From the NCBI RefSeq assembly GCF_002563955.1, contig NZ_PDJE01000001.1, positions 2,604,001-2,668,000 on the forward strand: a stretch of DNA of 64,000 nt, written 5' to 3'. The notes under the pieces are model-generated. The model saw only the letters and a program-made list of their open reading frames with translations. It had not been told where the DNA came from and ran no database searches. The stretch's first letter is position 1, and each line of letters starts with the position of its first letter. The stretch is from Paramicrobacterium agarici. Lineage in GTDB: Bacteria > Actinomycetota > Actinomycetes > Actinomycetales > Microbacteriaceae. The translations under genes were made by a program, and so were the position numbers. Positions 42,163-52,000 of this stretch are shown in pieces.

Positions 42163-43732
42163 TGCCCACGTAGAGCAGCCTCCGCTCCTCGTCGATCTGC
42201 TCGAACGTCTTCGCGTAGCTGATCGGCACGAGGCCCTCGGAAAGCCCCGGAACGTACACTTCGTCCCACTCAAGACCCTTCGCCGAGTGCAGCGTCGCGA
42301 GGGTGACCGCCTGCAGCGTCGGTTCATGCTGTCCGGCCTGCCGTTCGAGCAGGTCATCGGTGAACTCGCGGAACGTTGTTCCCACGGGCGCCTGGTCGAC
42401 GAGCCCCATGATCGCGTTGAGCGACTCCCACGTCGCGCGAACCGCGCCCTGCCCCTCCGGGGGAACCTGGCTCCAGCCGAGCGATCGCAGAACGTCGCTG
42501 ACCGACTTGAAGAGCGGCTCGTTCGCCACCGAGACCGAGGCCCCGCGCAGCGCGAGCACGGCGCGCTTGATCTCGGGACGATCGAAGAAGCGGGTCGCTC
42601 CACGAACGTGGTAGCTGACGCCAACATCGCTGAGCGCCGTTTCCAGCACCGCGGACTGGGCATTCACGCGGTACAGCACGGCGATGTCCTCCGGGCGCGC
42701 TCCCTCGTCGATCCTGCTCAGAATCGATTGCGCGATCCCGCGGGCCTCTGCCATGTCGTCGGGGTACCGCACCAGGTCGGGCGAGACCTCGGGATCACCT
42801 CCTGCACCCACAGCGGTCAGCGTCAGCGCTCCCGGCCGATCGCGCATGAGCCGGTTCGCTGTCGTCACGATCGGCTGCGTTGACCGGTAGTTCCGCTCAA
42901 GCCGCACGATCTGGGCTCCGTCGTACCGCGACCCGAAGCCGAGCAGAAAATTCGAGCTCGCCCCGGCGAACGAGAAGATGGTCTGACTCGCATCGCCCAC
43001 GACGCACAGCTCCCGCCGGTCTCCGAGCCACAGGTCGAGAAGCTGCTGCTGAAGAGGCGAGACGTCCTGGTACTCGTCGACGACGAAGAAGCGGTACTGC
43101 TCACGCACCTGCATCGCGACTCTCGGCTCCTGCTCAAGCATGCCCGCGCACGCCAGCAGCACGTCTTCGAAGTCGAGCTGACGCCGTTCGTCTTTGAGAT
43201 CTTCGTACGTCTGCATCATGTCGGCGGTCTGCTCGAGGCTGAGATGACCCGGAAGCTGGCGTTCTGCCGCCGCGTACTGCGCAATGCTGCGTCCCGATAC
43301 CTTGCGCCACTCCACCTCGGCAGCGAGGTCGCGCAGTGTGGCGGTGTCGACGCCGAGCTTCAGCTTCTCGGCAGCGTGCCCCAGCACGCGCGCTTTGCCC
43401 TCGACCAGTCGCGGCATGTCGCCGCCGACGACCTGAGGCCAGAAATAGCCGAGCTGGCTGAGCGCGGCCGAGTGAAACGTCTTTGCAGAAACGGTGCCAG
43501 CGCCCAGCTGCCGCAGGCGCCCGCGAAGCTCAGCAGCGGCCCTGTTCGTGAACGTGAGCGCCAGCACGCGGTTCGATGCGTACGTTCCCGTCGCGACGCC
43601 GTGCGCGATGCGGTGCGTGATCGCACGGGTCTTACCTGTGCCCGCACCGGCGAGCACGCACACCGGTCCGCGCAGGGTCTCTGCGACGACCCTCTGATCG
43701 TCGTCGAGACCGGCCAGAAGACTCTCGGTCAC
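42008..43732 (-). CDS. uvrD2: UvrD2-type superfamily I DNA helicase
   Basis: 574 residues. Helicase motifs: Walker A LAGAGTGKTRAITHRI, TFTNRAAAELRGRL, Walker B VVDEYQDVSPLQQQLL, GDASQTIFSFAGA, ERNYRST, TLHSAKGLEWDEVYVPGL, VGITRARRHLTLTW. The overlap with nudC is 4 nt. Mycobacterial UvrD2 is about 700 residues with a C-terminal HRDC and cysteine region; this one ends soon after motif VI, so that part is missing. It unwinds 3'-tailed DNA in repair. Confidence 0.9.
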   Translation of the reverse strand: MTESLLAGLDDDQRVVAETLRGPVCVLAGAGTGKTRAITHRIAHGVATGTYASNRVLALTFTNRAAAELRGRLRQLGAGTVSAKTFHSAALSQLGYFWPQVVGGDMPRLVEGKARVLGHAAEKLKLGVDTATLRDLAAEVEWRKVSGRSIAQYAAAERQLPGHLSLEQTADMMQTYEDLKDERRQLDFEDVLLACAGMLEQEPRVAMQVREQYRFFVVDEYQDVSPLQQQLLDLWLGDRRELCVVGDASQTIFSFAGASSNFLLGFGSRYDGAQIVRLERNYRSTQPIVTTANRLMRDRPGALTLTAVGAGGDPEVSPDLVRYPDDMAEARGIAQSILSRIDEGARPEDIAVLYRVNAQSAVLETALSDVGVSYHVRGATRFFDRPEIKRAVLALRGASVSVANEPLFKSVSDVLRSLGWSQVPPEGQGAVRATWESLNAIMGLVDQAPVGTTFREFTDDLLERQAGQHEPTLQAVTLATLHSAKGLEWDEVYVPGLSEGLVPISYAKTFEQIDEERRLLYVGITRARRHLTLTWSESSQRRPRERSRFLQEIGIRNPDAADARSRAAGRSARR

Positions 43733-44622
43733 TCACCCACCAGCCACTGCTCAATGATGGCATGCGCGATCGATGACCGGCCGGGAAGCAGAACGCCACT
43801 CGACGGGTCCCTCAGTTCATCGCGCGTGAACCAGCGCACCTCGAGAATCTCATCGCCGTCAGGCGTCGTGTCGCTCGCCGCCTGCTCGGCGTCCAGCTGC
43901 GCCGCGAAGCCCAGCATGAGCGAGCGCGGAAACGGCCACGGCTGCGAGCCGAGGTAGCGCGGGTCGGCAACCCGCACGCCGGCCTCCTCGTACACCTCGC
44001 GCACGACGGCGGCCTCGAGCGACTCCCCCGCCTCGACGAATCCGGCGAAGAGCGAGTAGCGACCGGTCTCCCACGCCGCGTTCGAGCCCAGCAGAATGCG
44101 GTTGTCAGCATCCGTCACACGAACGATCACGGCTGGGTCCGTGCGCGGAAAGTGCTCGGCCTGGCACGGTTCGCACCACCGCATCCACCCGGCGTGCCCA
44201 ACCCGTGTCTCGGTGCCGCAGCGCGGACAGAAGCGTGAGGTCTCATGCCAGCCCATCACCGCGACGGCAGCGGCGGCGAGCCCCGCGTCTCGCACGCTGA
44301 GCACTGCCGCGACGTCTCTGAGCGGCACCCATGCCTGCTGCTCGTCATCAGCACGAGCAGCGACAATCGGGGTGCCGGCCGGCACTCCGCCCTCGTCACC
44401 TGTCGTCGTGCCCAGGTAGACCACGCTTTGAGAGTCTGTAAGGCCGCTCAGCGGGAGCAGCGCGAGCGTCTCGCCGTCGACCGCAACATCGCGACCGCGC
44501 ACGAGAACCGCAAGAGTGCGCGAATCGGCACGGACGCTGTCGAGAAAGCGCTCATCGACACGTTCGATTCCGTTGCGGTCAAACGCGGTTTCCGACAGCG
44601 GAAGACTGCCGAGAGCGGTCAT
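43729..44622 (-). CDS. nudC: NAD+ diphosphatase / RNA deNADding enzyme NudC
   Basis: 297 residues. Zinc ribbon CPRCG...CEPC near 132-153, Nudix box GFVEAGESLEAAVVREVYEEAGV, and the NudC-specific SQPWPFPRSLMLG after it. Cleaves NAD(H) to NMN(H) and AMP and removes NAD caps from RNA. Followed by uvrD2 with 4-nt overlap, an order shared with mycobacteria. Divergent from the phosphotransferase-like gene. Confidence 0.95.
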   Translation of the reverse strand: MTALGSLPLSETAFDRNGIERVDERFLDSVRADSRTLAVLVRGRDVAVDGETLALLPLSGLTDSQSVVYLGTTTGDEGGVPAGTPIVAARADDEQQAWVPLRDVAAVLSVRDAGLAAAAVAVMGWHETSRFCPRCGTETRVGHAGWMRWCEPCQAEHFPRTDPAVIVRVTDADNRILLGSNAAWETGRYSLFAGFVEAGESLEAAVVREVYEEAGVRVADPRYLGSQPWPFPRSLMLGFAAQLDAEQAASDTTPDGDEILEVRWFTRDELRDPSSGVLLPGRSSIAHAIIEQWLVGE

Positions 44623-44692
44623 CGCAGCTCCTCACGAGTGGACGGGCGTGGCGCACGGGGTGGCACGAGGTTCACGACCTAACCTAGATGCC

Positions 44693-45910
44693 ATGGCCAG
44701 GTCTCCTCTCACTCTAGCGGCGGTCGCGACGTCGGCTCTTCCCGGTGCGACCTTCATCGGCAGCGGTGAACTCGGGCACCGAGAGTCGGGCGCATACGAT
44801 TCGGCACTTCTGCTCGCAGATGACGACAAGCAGTACGTGGTCCGCATTCCGAACACTCAGCAGGCTGAGACCGACCAATCGCGCGAGCTTCTCGTTCTCC
44901 AGGCGATGAGCGAGGGAATCCGCAGTCGGCTCCCGTTCGACGTTCACCGTGTTCTGGGTCAAGCTCCTGCTGGTGAGACGCGCGCCGTCGTGTACGACTA
45001 CCTGCCCGGGTACCAGGTCGACGCGGAGTCGATTCCCTCGGGCGACGGAGTGGCGAGCTCCATGGGCGGTGCGATCGCCGCGATCCACGCCCTTCCCGGC
45101 TCCTTCGTCTCCGACGCGGGACTCCCCGTGCAGAGTGCGGCAGACAGCAGGGACGAGGCTCGCAACGTCATCGAGCGTGCAGCGGCGACCAAGCTGCTTC
45201 CCGCTGCCGTGCGCAAGCGCTGGGCCGACGCTGCTGCCGACGACGCACTGTGGCGCTTTCAGCCGACCGTCATCGGCGGCTCGATTGCCGCCGATTCATT
45301 TCTCGTCACCGACCACGAGCCCGGCCCGATCGTCACCGGCATGATCGGCTGGGGATCGCTGCGCGTCGCCGACCCCGCGCGCGATCTGCACTGGCTCTCG
45401 GCTGCGGGAGAGGCAGCCGAGAGCGTCTTCGCCGCGTACGTTGCGGCGAGCACGCGCACGCCGGACGCCATGATTCGCCAGCGCTCGATGCTCTACGCCG
45501 AACTGGAGCTGGCCCGGTGGCTGCTGCACGGTCGTGATCTCCACGACCAGGCGATCATCGATGACGCGGTCAGCATGCTCGACGGCCTCGTCGACAGCGT
45601 TCTCGGCAACCTCATGTCTCCGATCTCGTCGTCACCCGGGCCGGTCATGACGGTCGCCGACGTGCAGGAGATGCTGAAGAACACGCCGCAGACAGCATCC
45701 GGCTCTGGCTCTTCGGCGATCTCGATGGACACCGACAGCTTCGACCCCGATGAGTTCGAGCGCGAGCTCGCCAAGGCGTCAAGTGGGCGTCAGGATGCTG
45801 CCGGCACGCCGTCGCCCGATGAGCAGGAGACAGGTCCGATCGACGTGTCTCAGCTGCGCGAGAGCGACGACAGCCACCGCGACCGCAGCTCCTCTTCTGA
45901 CGAGACGTGA
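44693..45910 (+). CDS. Aminoglycoside-phosphotransferase-fold protein with lost catalytic residues
   Basis: 405 residues from ATG 44693. The N-lobe pattern (YVVRIPNTQQAE with a possible ATP-contact, VVYDYLPGYQVD) and the C-lobe DPARDLHWL belong to the APH family. The catalytic loop that should read HGDxxxxN is VIGGSIAADSF (residues 193-203), and the metal-binding Asp of IDWG is replaced: GMIGWG (216-221). So both essential Asp residues are missing. The tail from about 290 is Ser/Asp-rich. Convergent with adnB, overlapping it by 61 nt. A non-catalytic nucleotide or protein binder is likely; not an antibiotic resistance gene. Confidence 0.7.
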   Translation: MARSPLTLAAVATSALPGATFIGSGELGHRESGAYDSALLLADDDKQYVVRIPNTQQAETDQSRELLVLQAMSEGIRSRLPFDVHRVLGQAPAGETRAVVYDYLPGYQVDAESIPSGDGVASSMGGAIAAIHALPGSFVSDAGLPVQSAADSRDEARNVIERAAATKLLPAAVRKRWADAAADDALWRFQPTVIGGSIAADSFLVTDHEPGPIVTGMIGWGSLRVADPARDLHWLSAAGEAAESVFAAYVAASTRTPDAMIRQRSMLYAELELARWLLHGRDLHDQAIIDDAVSMLDGLVDSVLGNLMSPISSSPGPVMTVADVQEMLKNTPQTASGSGSSAISMDTDSFDPDEFERELAKASSGRQDAAGTPSPDEQETGPIDVSQLRESDDSHRDRSSSSDET

Positions 45911-48900
45911 TCAGGGCGCACGATCAGATCGTCGGCGACGTAGTACAGGGCCGCGTCGATCGTGCTCGGGTCGATCCCCTCTGCCTGCGCGTAGGCGGCA
46001 CGGTAGAGCGCGAGTTGAAGTTGTCTGTCCTCGAGCTCCTCGCGCGTGCGGGGCGGCTTGCCCGTCTTCCAGTCGACAATCTGATACCCCGTCTCTGTGC
46101 GGTACACGGCGTCGAGTTTGCAGATGATGACCTGGCCCGCGAGCACGAAGTTGATTTCGCGCTCAACATCGATCGGCTGCTTGTCTCCCCATTCGGAGCG
46201 CTCGAACGTTCTCTTCAGCGACTCGAGCGCCTCGAGCTCCGCGCGTTCGACCGGCGCGAGCGTTCCCGTCTCGTCGACATCGATGTCCGCTTCGAAAAGC
46301 TCGCTGTCGAGCGTTTCTGACCCACCGTAGAGGCCGGAGCGCTCTTCGACCCATGAGTGGAACAGTGTGCCGAGTCTCGTCTGACGGTACGGCCTCTCGG
46401 GCATCGGCCGCCGAAGGGCGGCGGCGACAGCATCCGGGTCTGTCACGTAGTCCTTGAACCGCGATGCCGGTACGCGTTGCGGCAGAGCAACGCTCGACCC
46501 CGCGGTCAGCTTGCGCTCGCGCTCGGCGAGCAGCAGCGCGATCTCGTCGTCCCACGGTGTCTCAGCTGCCGGGTCGGCCTGACGTACGGCCTGCGCGGCG
46601 TCGAGCACGGCGGCTCGGCGAGCGCCGAGCGGATCTCGCGGCCACGGCAGGGGCTCCACCTCGATCGCGAGCGGATTCTCATCGAGCTCTGTGGCAACGG
46701 GAAGCGCAGCGATCGCCGTGGGAACAGCACGGTGAATATCTGCGAGGAACACGCCGGGCCCGCGCGGCCGCTTCTGCGACGCCCAGAACGAGCCGCTCGC
46801 CAGCAACGCCGTACGAGCGCGCGTAACAGCGACATAGGCAAGTCGCCGCTGCTCCTCGGCGTCGCGCCGCTCAAGCGCCTCGCCGAAGCTCGCGCTCGCG
46901 CGTACGAAGTCCTGCTGGTTTTGCGCACCGCGCCACGCGAGCTCTGGCAGGTCGAAGCGGTCACCTCTGAAGGCGTACGGAAGCTCGCCGAACGCCGTCC
47001 ATCCGCGCTTGCTGCGCAGCTTTGAGGGAAGCTCGCCGTCAACGAGTCGTGGCACCGCGACGCTGTCCCACTCCAGGCCCTTGGCGCCGTGGATCGTGAG
47101 AATCTGCACCGTTCCCGGTTCCGGATCCTCGGTTCGGGGACTCAGATTCTCGAGCTTCTCGGCTTCGGCGAGCCACGCGAGGAACGGCCCGAGTGCCCCG
47201 CGCTCGTCGACAGCGAGATAGGCCGCGATCTGGTCCGAGAATGCTTCGAGGCTCGACCGGCCAAGCGCATTCGTCGCATTCGCCGCCACCTCGATGTCGA
47301 GCCTCAGCTCTTGCACCACGAGATTCACAAGATCATTGAGCGCGAGGCCCGACCGACGCCTGAGGCGCGCGATGACAGCGCCACACGATCGCATGCGCTC
47401 GCGCCCGACCTCGGTGATGCCGCTGAGCGCCCGATGGTCGTCGGGAGCGGTCACGAGAAAATCAAGTGCATCGACGAGCGATGCGCCGTCGTCGTCGGCA
47501 ACGGATTCGCGCATCAGCTGCCGCGTCTCGTCGGGCACGCGCTGCTGGTGCAGGTCGCGCTCGGCCAGCCACCGCGCCGCCTCTCTCAGCCCCGCGATGT
47601 CCTTGGTTCCGACGCGCCACCGAGCACCCGTGAGCAGGCGAATGAGCTCGGAGCCTGCCGTCGGGTCGTCAAGCACGCGGAGTGTGCACACGAGATCGAC
47701 GACGACAGGCTGCTCGAGCAGGCCCGCGAGCCCGAGAACGTGGTACGGAACGTCGTGCCGCTCGAGCGCGAGCGTGAATGGACGAACCGTCTTGAGCGAG
47801 CGGCAGAGCAGGGCTGCCGACTGTCCGGGGTGACTCAGTCGTTCGGCGAACCACGCTGCGACCTCATCTGCTTCGTCGTCGATCGTCTCGGGAAACCGGA
47901 TCTCCACGGACCCTGGCGTTGCCACCGGCGACGGCGAGAGCCTCGTCACGGGCGCATCGGGGAGCGACGGCAGCTCCGACACGAGAACATTGGCGGCGTC
48001 GAGAATCGTGCGCGCGTTTCTCCAGCTCGTCGAGAGCGAGTAGCTGCGCCTGCCACCGAAGTCCACGCTGAAGCGTGCGAGGTTCGACGCACTCGCTCCG
48101 CGCCAGCCGTAGATCGATTGATTCGGATCACCGACCGCCATGACGCCGTGGCCCGCGAACAGCCGAGACAGCAGCTCCGTCTGAACGACGGACGTGTCTT
48201 GATACTCGTCGAGAATCACCACGCGAAACCGCTCACGGTACTCCTCGGGAACATGCTCGATCGTGCGTGTGATCTGCAGCGCGAGCGCCACCTGATCGCT
48301 GAACTCGATGAACCCGCGGGCCCGCTTCTCGTCGTGAAAGCGGCGCGCATGCTCGAGCAGCACTGGGAGTGCGGCGACGTCGCGGCACGCGTCTGTGAGC
48401 CCCTTGTCTGGGGTGCGCTTTCTGCTCACGTCATCGTTGATGGGCAGTGTCGCGAGCCCCGAGAACTCGTCGCACATCATGCCGATTCCGTCGATCTCGG
48501 TGAGAGCATCGTTGTCGCTCAGCGCGTGGGCGACGCGCACGACAGCGCTCGTGATCGCGTCGACGCTCTTGTCGAGTTCGGCGAGACGAGCATCGTCGCT
48601 TGACACGATGATGTCGCGAGCGAGCGTCCAGGCGGATGCTGCGCTGATGACGGTGACGTCCGGTTCCCGTCCGATCAGGCGACCATGCTCGCGGAACAGC
48701 GCCGCCGCGAAGGCGTTGTACGTCGAGATCGTCGGTGCCTCAAGAACGTCATCTGCGCGCCCGTCGATTTCCCTGAGCTGCGCAATGCGCTCACGCACGC
48801 GAGTGGCGAGTTCGCCAGCGGCTTTGCGCGTGAACGTGAGGCCGAGCACCTGAGAGACGGTGATGTGATCGTTGGCGAGAAGCCACACGATGCGGTTCGC

Positions 48901-49041
48901 CATCGTCTCGGTCTTGCCGCTTCCCGCGCCGGCAACGACGAGCGCGGGCTCGAGCGGCGCCTCGATGACGGCAACCTGCTCGTCTGTCGGGCGAGGAAGT
49001 CCGAGACGCTCGGCGATCTCACGGGCGCTCATACCGTTCAT
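45850..49041 (-). CDS. adnB: AdnB-like helicase-nuclease subunit
   Basis: 1063 residues. UvrD-type motor: Walker A VVAGAGSGKTETMANRI, LTFTRKAAGEL, VVILDEYQDTSVVQTELL, GDPNQSIYGWRGAS, TIHGAKGLEWDSVAVPRL, AYVAVTRARTAL. C-terminal PD-(D/E)xK nuclease with AGQVIICKLDAV and YQIVDWKTGKPP, then QLQLALYRAAYA. In mycobacteria AdnAB resects double-strand breaks in place of RecBCD, with AdnB the main motor. The start overlaps adnA by 4 nt. Second of the pair, as in mycobacteria. Confidence 0.9.
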   Translation of the reverse strand: MNGMSAREIAERLGLPRPTDEQVAVIEAPLEPALVVAGAGSGKTETMANRIVWLLANDHITVSQVLGLTFTRKAAGELATRVRERIAQLREIDGRADDVLEAPTISTYNAFAAALFREHGRLIGREPDVTVISAASAWTLARDIIVSSDDARLAELDKSVDAITSAVVRVAHALSDNDALTEIDGIGMMCDEFSGLATLPINDDVSRKRTPDKGLTDACRDVAALPVLLEHARRFHDEKRARGFIEFSDQVALALQITRTIEHVPEEYRERFRVVILDEYQDTSVVQTELLSRLFAGHGVMAVGDPNQSIYGWRGASASNLARFSVDFGGRRSYSLSTSWRNARTILDAANVLVSELPSLPDAPVTRLSPSPVATPGSVEIRFPETIDDEADEVAAWFAERLSHPGQSAALLCRSLKTVRPFTLALERHDVPYHVLGLAGLLEQPVVVDLVCTLRVLDDPTAGSELIRLLTGARWRVGTKDIAGLREAARWLAERDLHQQRVPDETRQLMRESVADDDGASLVDALDFLVTAPDDHRALSGITEVGRERMRSCGAVIARLRRRSGLALNDLVNLVVQELRLDIEVAANATNALGRSSLEAFSDQIAAYLAVDERGALGPFLAWLAEAEKLENLSPRTEDPEPGTVQILTIHGAKGLEWDSVAVPRLVDGELPSKLRSKRGWTAFGELPYAFRGDRFDLPELAWRGAQNQQDFVRASASFGEALERRDAEEQRRLAYVAVTRARTALLASGSFWASQKRPRGPGVFLADIHRAVPTAIAALPVATELDENPLAIEVEPLPWPRDPLGARRAAVLDAAQAVRQADPAAETPWDDEIALLLAERERKLTAGSSVALPQRVPASRFKDYVTDPDAVAAALRRPMPERPYRQTRLGTLFHSWVEERSGLYGGSETLDSELFEADIDVDETGTLAPVERAELEALESLKRTFERSEWGDKQPIDVEREINFVLAGQVIICKLDAVYRTETGYQIVDWKTGKPPRTREELEDRQLQLALYRAAYAQAEGIDPSTIDAALYYVADDLIVRPDHVSSEEELRSRWLSSLSRS

Positions 49042-52000
49042 TCCGACACCGCCGCGATGAGGTGAATGCGGTATGCGAACGCCGATGCCGGGTCACGCTC
49101 TGCAAGATCGACGGCTCCGGGAAAGGTGTTCGACGCCATTCCCGAGCCTGCTGCACGCAGTCGCTCCGCGAATTCGTCGCGGGCTGCGTCATCGTGAGGG
49201 TCCTGGACCATGACGCGGTAGCTGCGCCCCTGCACTCCACTCGAGACGAAGAGCAGTGCAGCTCCCCCGCTTTGCGCGTCCAGCGCTCCCTCGATCGCGC
49301 CGTGCGAGAGGGCAAGCTGGTACGCGCTCAGCTGCGCGTGCGTCGGAATGTCGGCCTTCGTCGGCGTCGTGCGACCGGTCTTGAGATCCACGATGACGAT
49401 GCGGCCGTCAGGCAGACGCTCGACGCGATCGATGATGCCGCTCAGCTTCACTGCTCCGACCTCGACCTCGAACCTTCCCTCGGCGCTGACCACCGTGTTG
49501 CCCGAACGCTTCGCGTCGAGAAGGTACTCAGAGAGCGCACCGACCATCTCGCGAGCGCGCCGCTTCTGCGCATCGCCGATCCAGGGCGCATCGAAGTGCA
49601 GCTCCTGCCAACGTTCGGCGACGTCGGCCCACAGCGCTTCGACACCGAGTCGCTCATCGGTCTGCTCGGGTTCGGCGAGCGCTCCCGCCTTCTCCATCGC
49701 GGCGTGAATGACGGTTCCCATGCCTGCGATGACGCCCGAGGGACTCGCCGCCATCGTGTCGATGAACCAGACGAGCGGCGACTTCTCGAAGGTCTCGAGC
49801 TTCGACGGCGACACCCGCACACGCGCGTCATCATCGTTCAGATCGACGAGCGGACTCGTTGTGGATGGTTCAAGCATGCCGTACCAGTCTGCCGGGTGCG
49901 CACCGTCGACGTCGTGCTCGGCCAAGCGGGCCAGGGCGGATGCCGCACGGGCGCGGTCGCCGGCGCGGACGCCGTGCGCGGCGATGCGGCGCAAGCGGCC
50001 CGTGAGTCCCCTGAGCGTGAACGGATGCTGCCCTTCGGCGGCGTCGCGCACGGGAGCCTGCGCGATCGCGGGGAATCGAAAGAAGACACTCGGCTGCTCG
50101 TCATCGCTGGCGGTTGCGCTCACGACGATCTGCTGCGCCGCGCGCGAGATCGCGAGGGCGAACATGCGCAGCTCGTCGGCGAGTACGTCTGCCCGCGCGT
50201 CGAGTGTCTCGACCGGAAGCCCGGCGAGCACAGAACTCAGCAGCTGCGGGTACAGCAGCGAACCGCGAATCTGCGGGTTCGGCCACGTGCCGTCCTGCGC
50301 GTGCGCAATGACAACGATGTCGGCCTCTGTTCCGATCACCGAGTTCGGCGTGCCGACCCACACGGCGTCCGTTGCCGACTGTGGCGTGAGCGAGTCCTCG
50401 GGAACCTCTGCTGAGAACACCTCATTCAGAAAGCCGCTCGCCGGGTTCTCCGGGTTGCGTTCGACGAAGCGCTTTGCCGCTGTGAACAGCGCCATGACAG
50501 CATCCAGGTGCCTGTTCGCCTCGTCTGCCGCGAGCCCAGAGCCGAGCGCTTGGCTGCCCCAGCTTTCGGCGAGGCCGCTGCTCGACCAGATCGTCCAGAG
50601 CACTTCTTCGATGCTGCCGCCGCTTTCGGCGAGAGTTCGCGCAGCATCGAGGGACGCCGCGAACCGCCCGGCTCTGCGCGCCGATGCGCTGTCGATCGAG
50701 GCGAAGCCGTTGGTGTGCGCAAAGGCTGCGACGAACAACTCGCCCGGCGTCGACGTGCCGCCGCCCGCGATGTCTTCGTGCCGCAGCTCACGTTTGAGGC
50801 GTCGAATCGCGACCGTGTCGAGACCGCAGATCGGGCCGGCCGCGAGCGACTCGACGAGGTCCGCCGTCGCCGGCGCGTACCCGATCGCCAGAGCTGCGGC
50901 GTCGAGAAGCTGACGCGATGCGTATGCGTCACGGATGCTCAGCGCACCCACGGGCGTCTTCGTCGGCACTTCGGCGAGCGCGAGTGCTTTCGACACGGCG
51001 GGCACGAGCGCGCCCGAGCGGACGACGACGATCATGCGCGACCACGGAATGTCGCGAAACAGGTGGTGCTCACGCAGCACGCGCGCGATCTGCCGGTATT
51101 CTCCGGCGGGCGAGGTCGCCTCGATGCGCACGACAGGCGGGACCGTTCCCGCTTCGTCTCGTGCCGCCTCTGCACGACGATGCTCGACTCCGCCCGCTGC
51201 GCCGATGTGCTCAGCGACGCTGCGCACGAGACCCCGGATGCTGGAACCACCGCGATGCACGGTCGAAAGCGTGTGCACGTCTACGTCCGCCCCGATGCGT
51301 TCCCCGAGTCGCGCGATCGCGCCGACATCTGAACCGCGGAACGTCGAAACCGCAACGTCGGGGTCACCGAAGGCGACGATGTCGATGCCGCGCGATGCGA
51401 ACGCGCGCAGCAGACGAATCATGCCGGGACCGAACTCCTGCAGGTCATCGACGGCGACGAGCTGCAGACCGTCGATGCCCGCTCCCTCCGAGACGAGCTG
51501 CACGGCTTCGGCGAGAAGCTCTGACGAGTCACGGTAGACAGAGGCGTAGCTGTCGACGACGACTCCGTACTCGTCGATGATGCTGGCCGCGGCGAGCCAC
51601 TCCGGTCGCTCGTGCACGTGAGCGAGTTGCCGCAGCTCATCGGTGCTCGTGCCGTTCTCGACGCAGCGCATCATGAGCTCGCGCAGCTCGGTGCGAAACC
51701 CCTGCAGCGCCCGCACCTCGGGGCCCAGCGTCTCTGGCCATACCGGTCCTGACTCGTCGTGCACGTGCCCGGCGAGGATCTCCGAGAGAATGTGGTCTTG
51801 CTCGGCGCCCGTGAGCAGCCGCACGGGTTCGGTTCCCGCGGCCGTCGCGTTCTGCACGATGTGGAACGCGGCGCTGTTCACCGTGCGCGCGAGCGGCCCG
51901 CTCGTCGGCACCCCGACGCGCAGCGCGAGCCTGTCGCGCAGTCGATTGGCCGCGAGCCGCGACGGCACGATGGCGAGGACACCGTCGGCCGCGAGGTCAC

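Noticed and set aside
45850..45910. 61-nt overlap of adnB and the phosphotransferase-like gene as a sign of a frameshift
   Set aside because: Both tails are low-complexity polar ends that can plausibly extend; no upstream in-frame alternative stop or motif break suggests an error.
44693..45910. Aminoglycoside or macrolide resistance gene
   Set aside because: Both catalytic Asp residues are missing, so resistance by phosphorylation is not supported.
47089..48603. 504-codon plus-strand frame inside adnB
   Set aside because: Antisense to conserved helicase motifs; composition is Arg/His-rich shadow.
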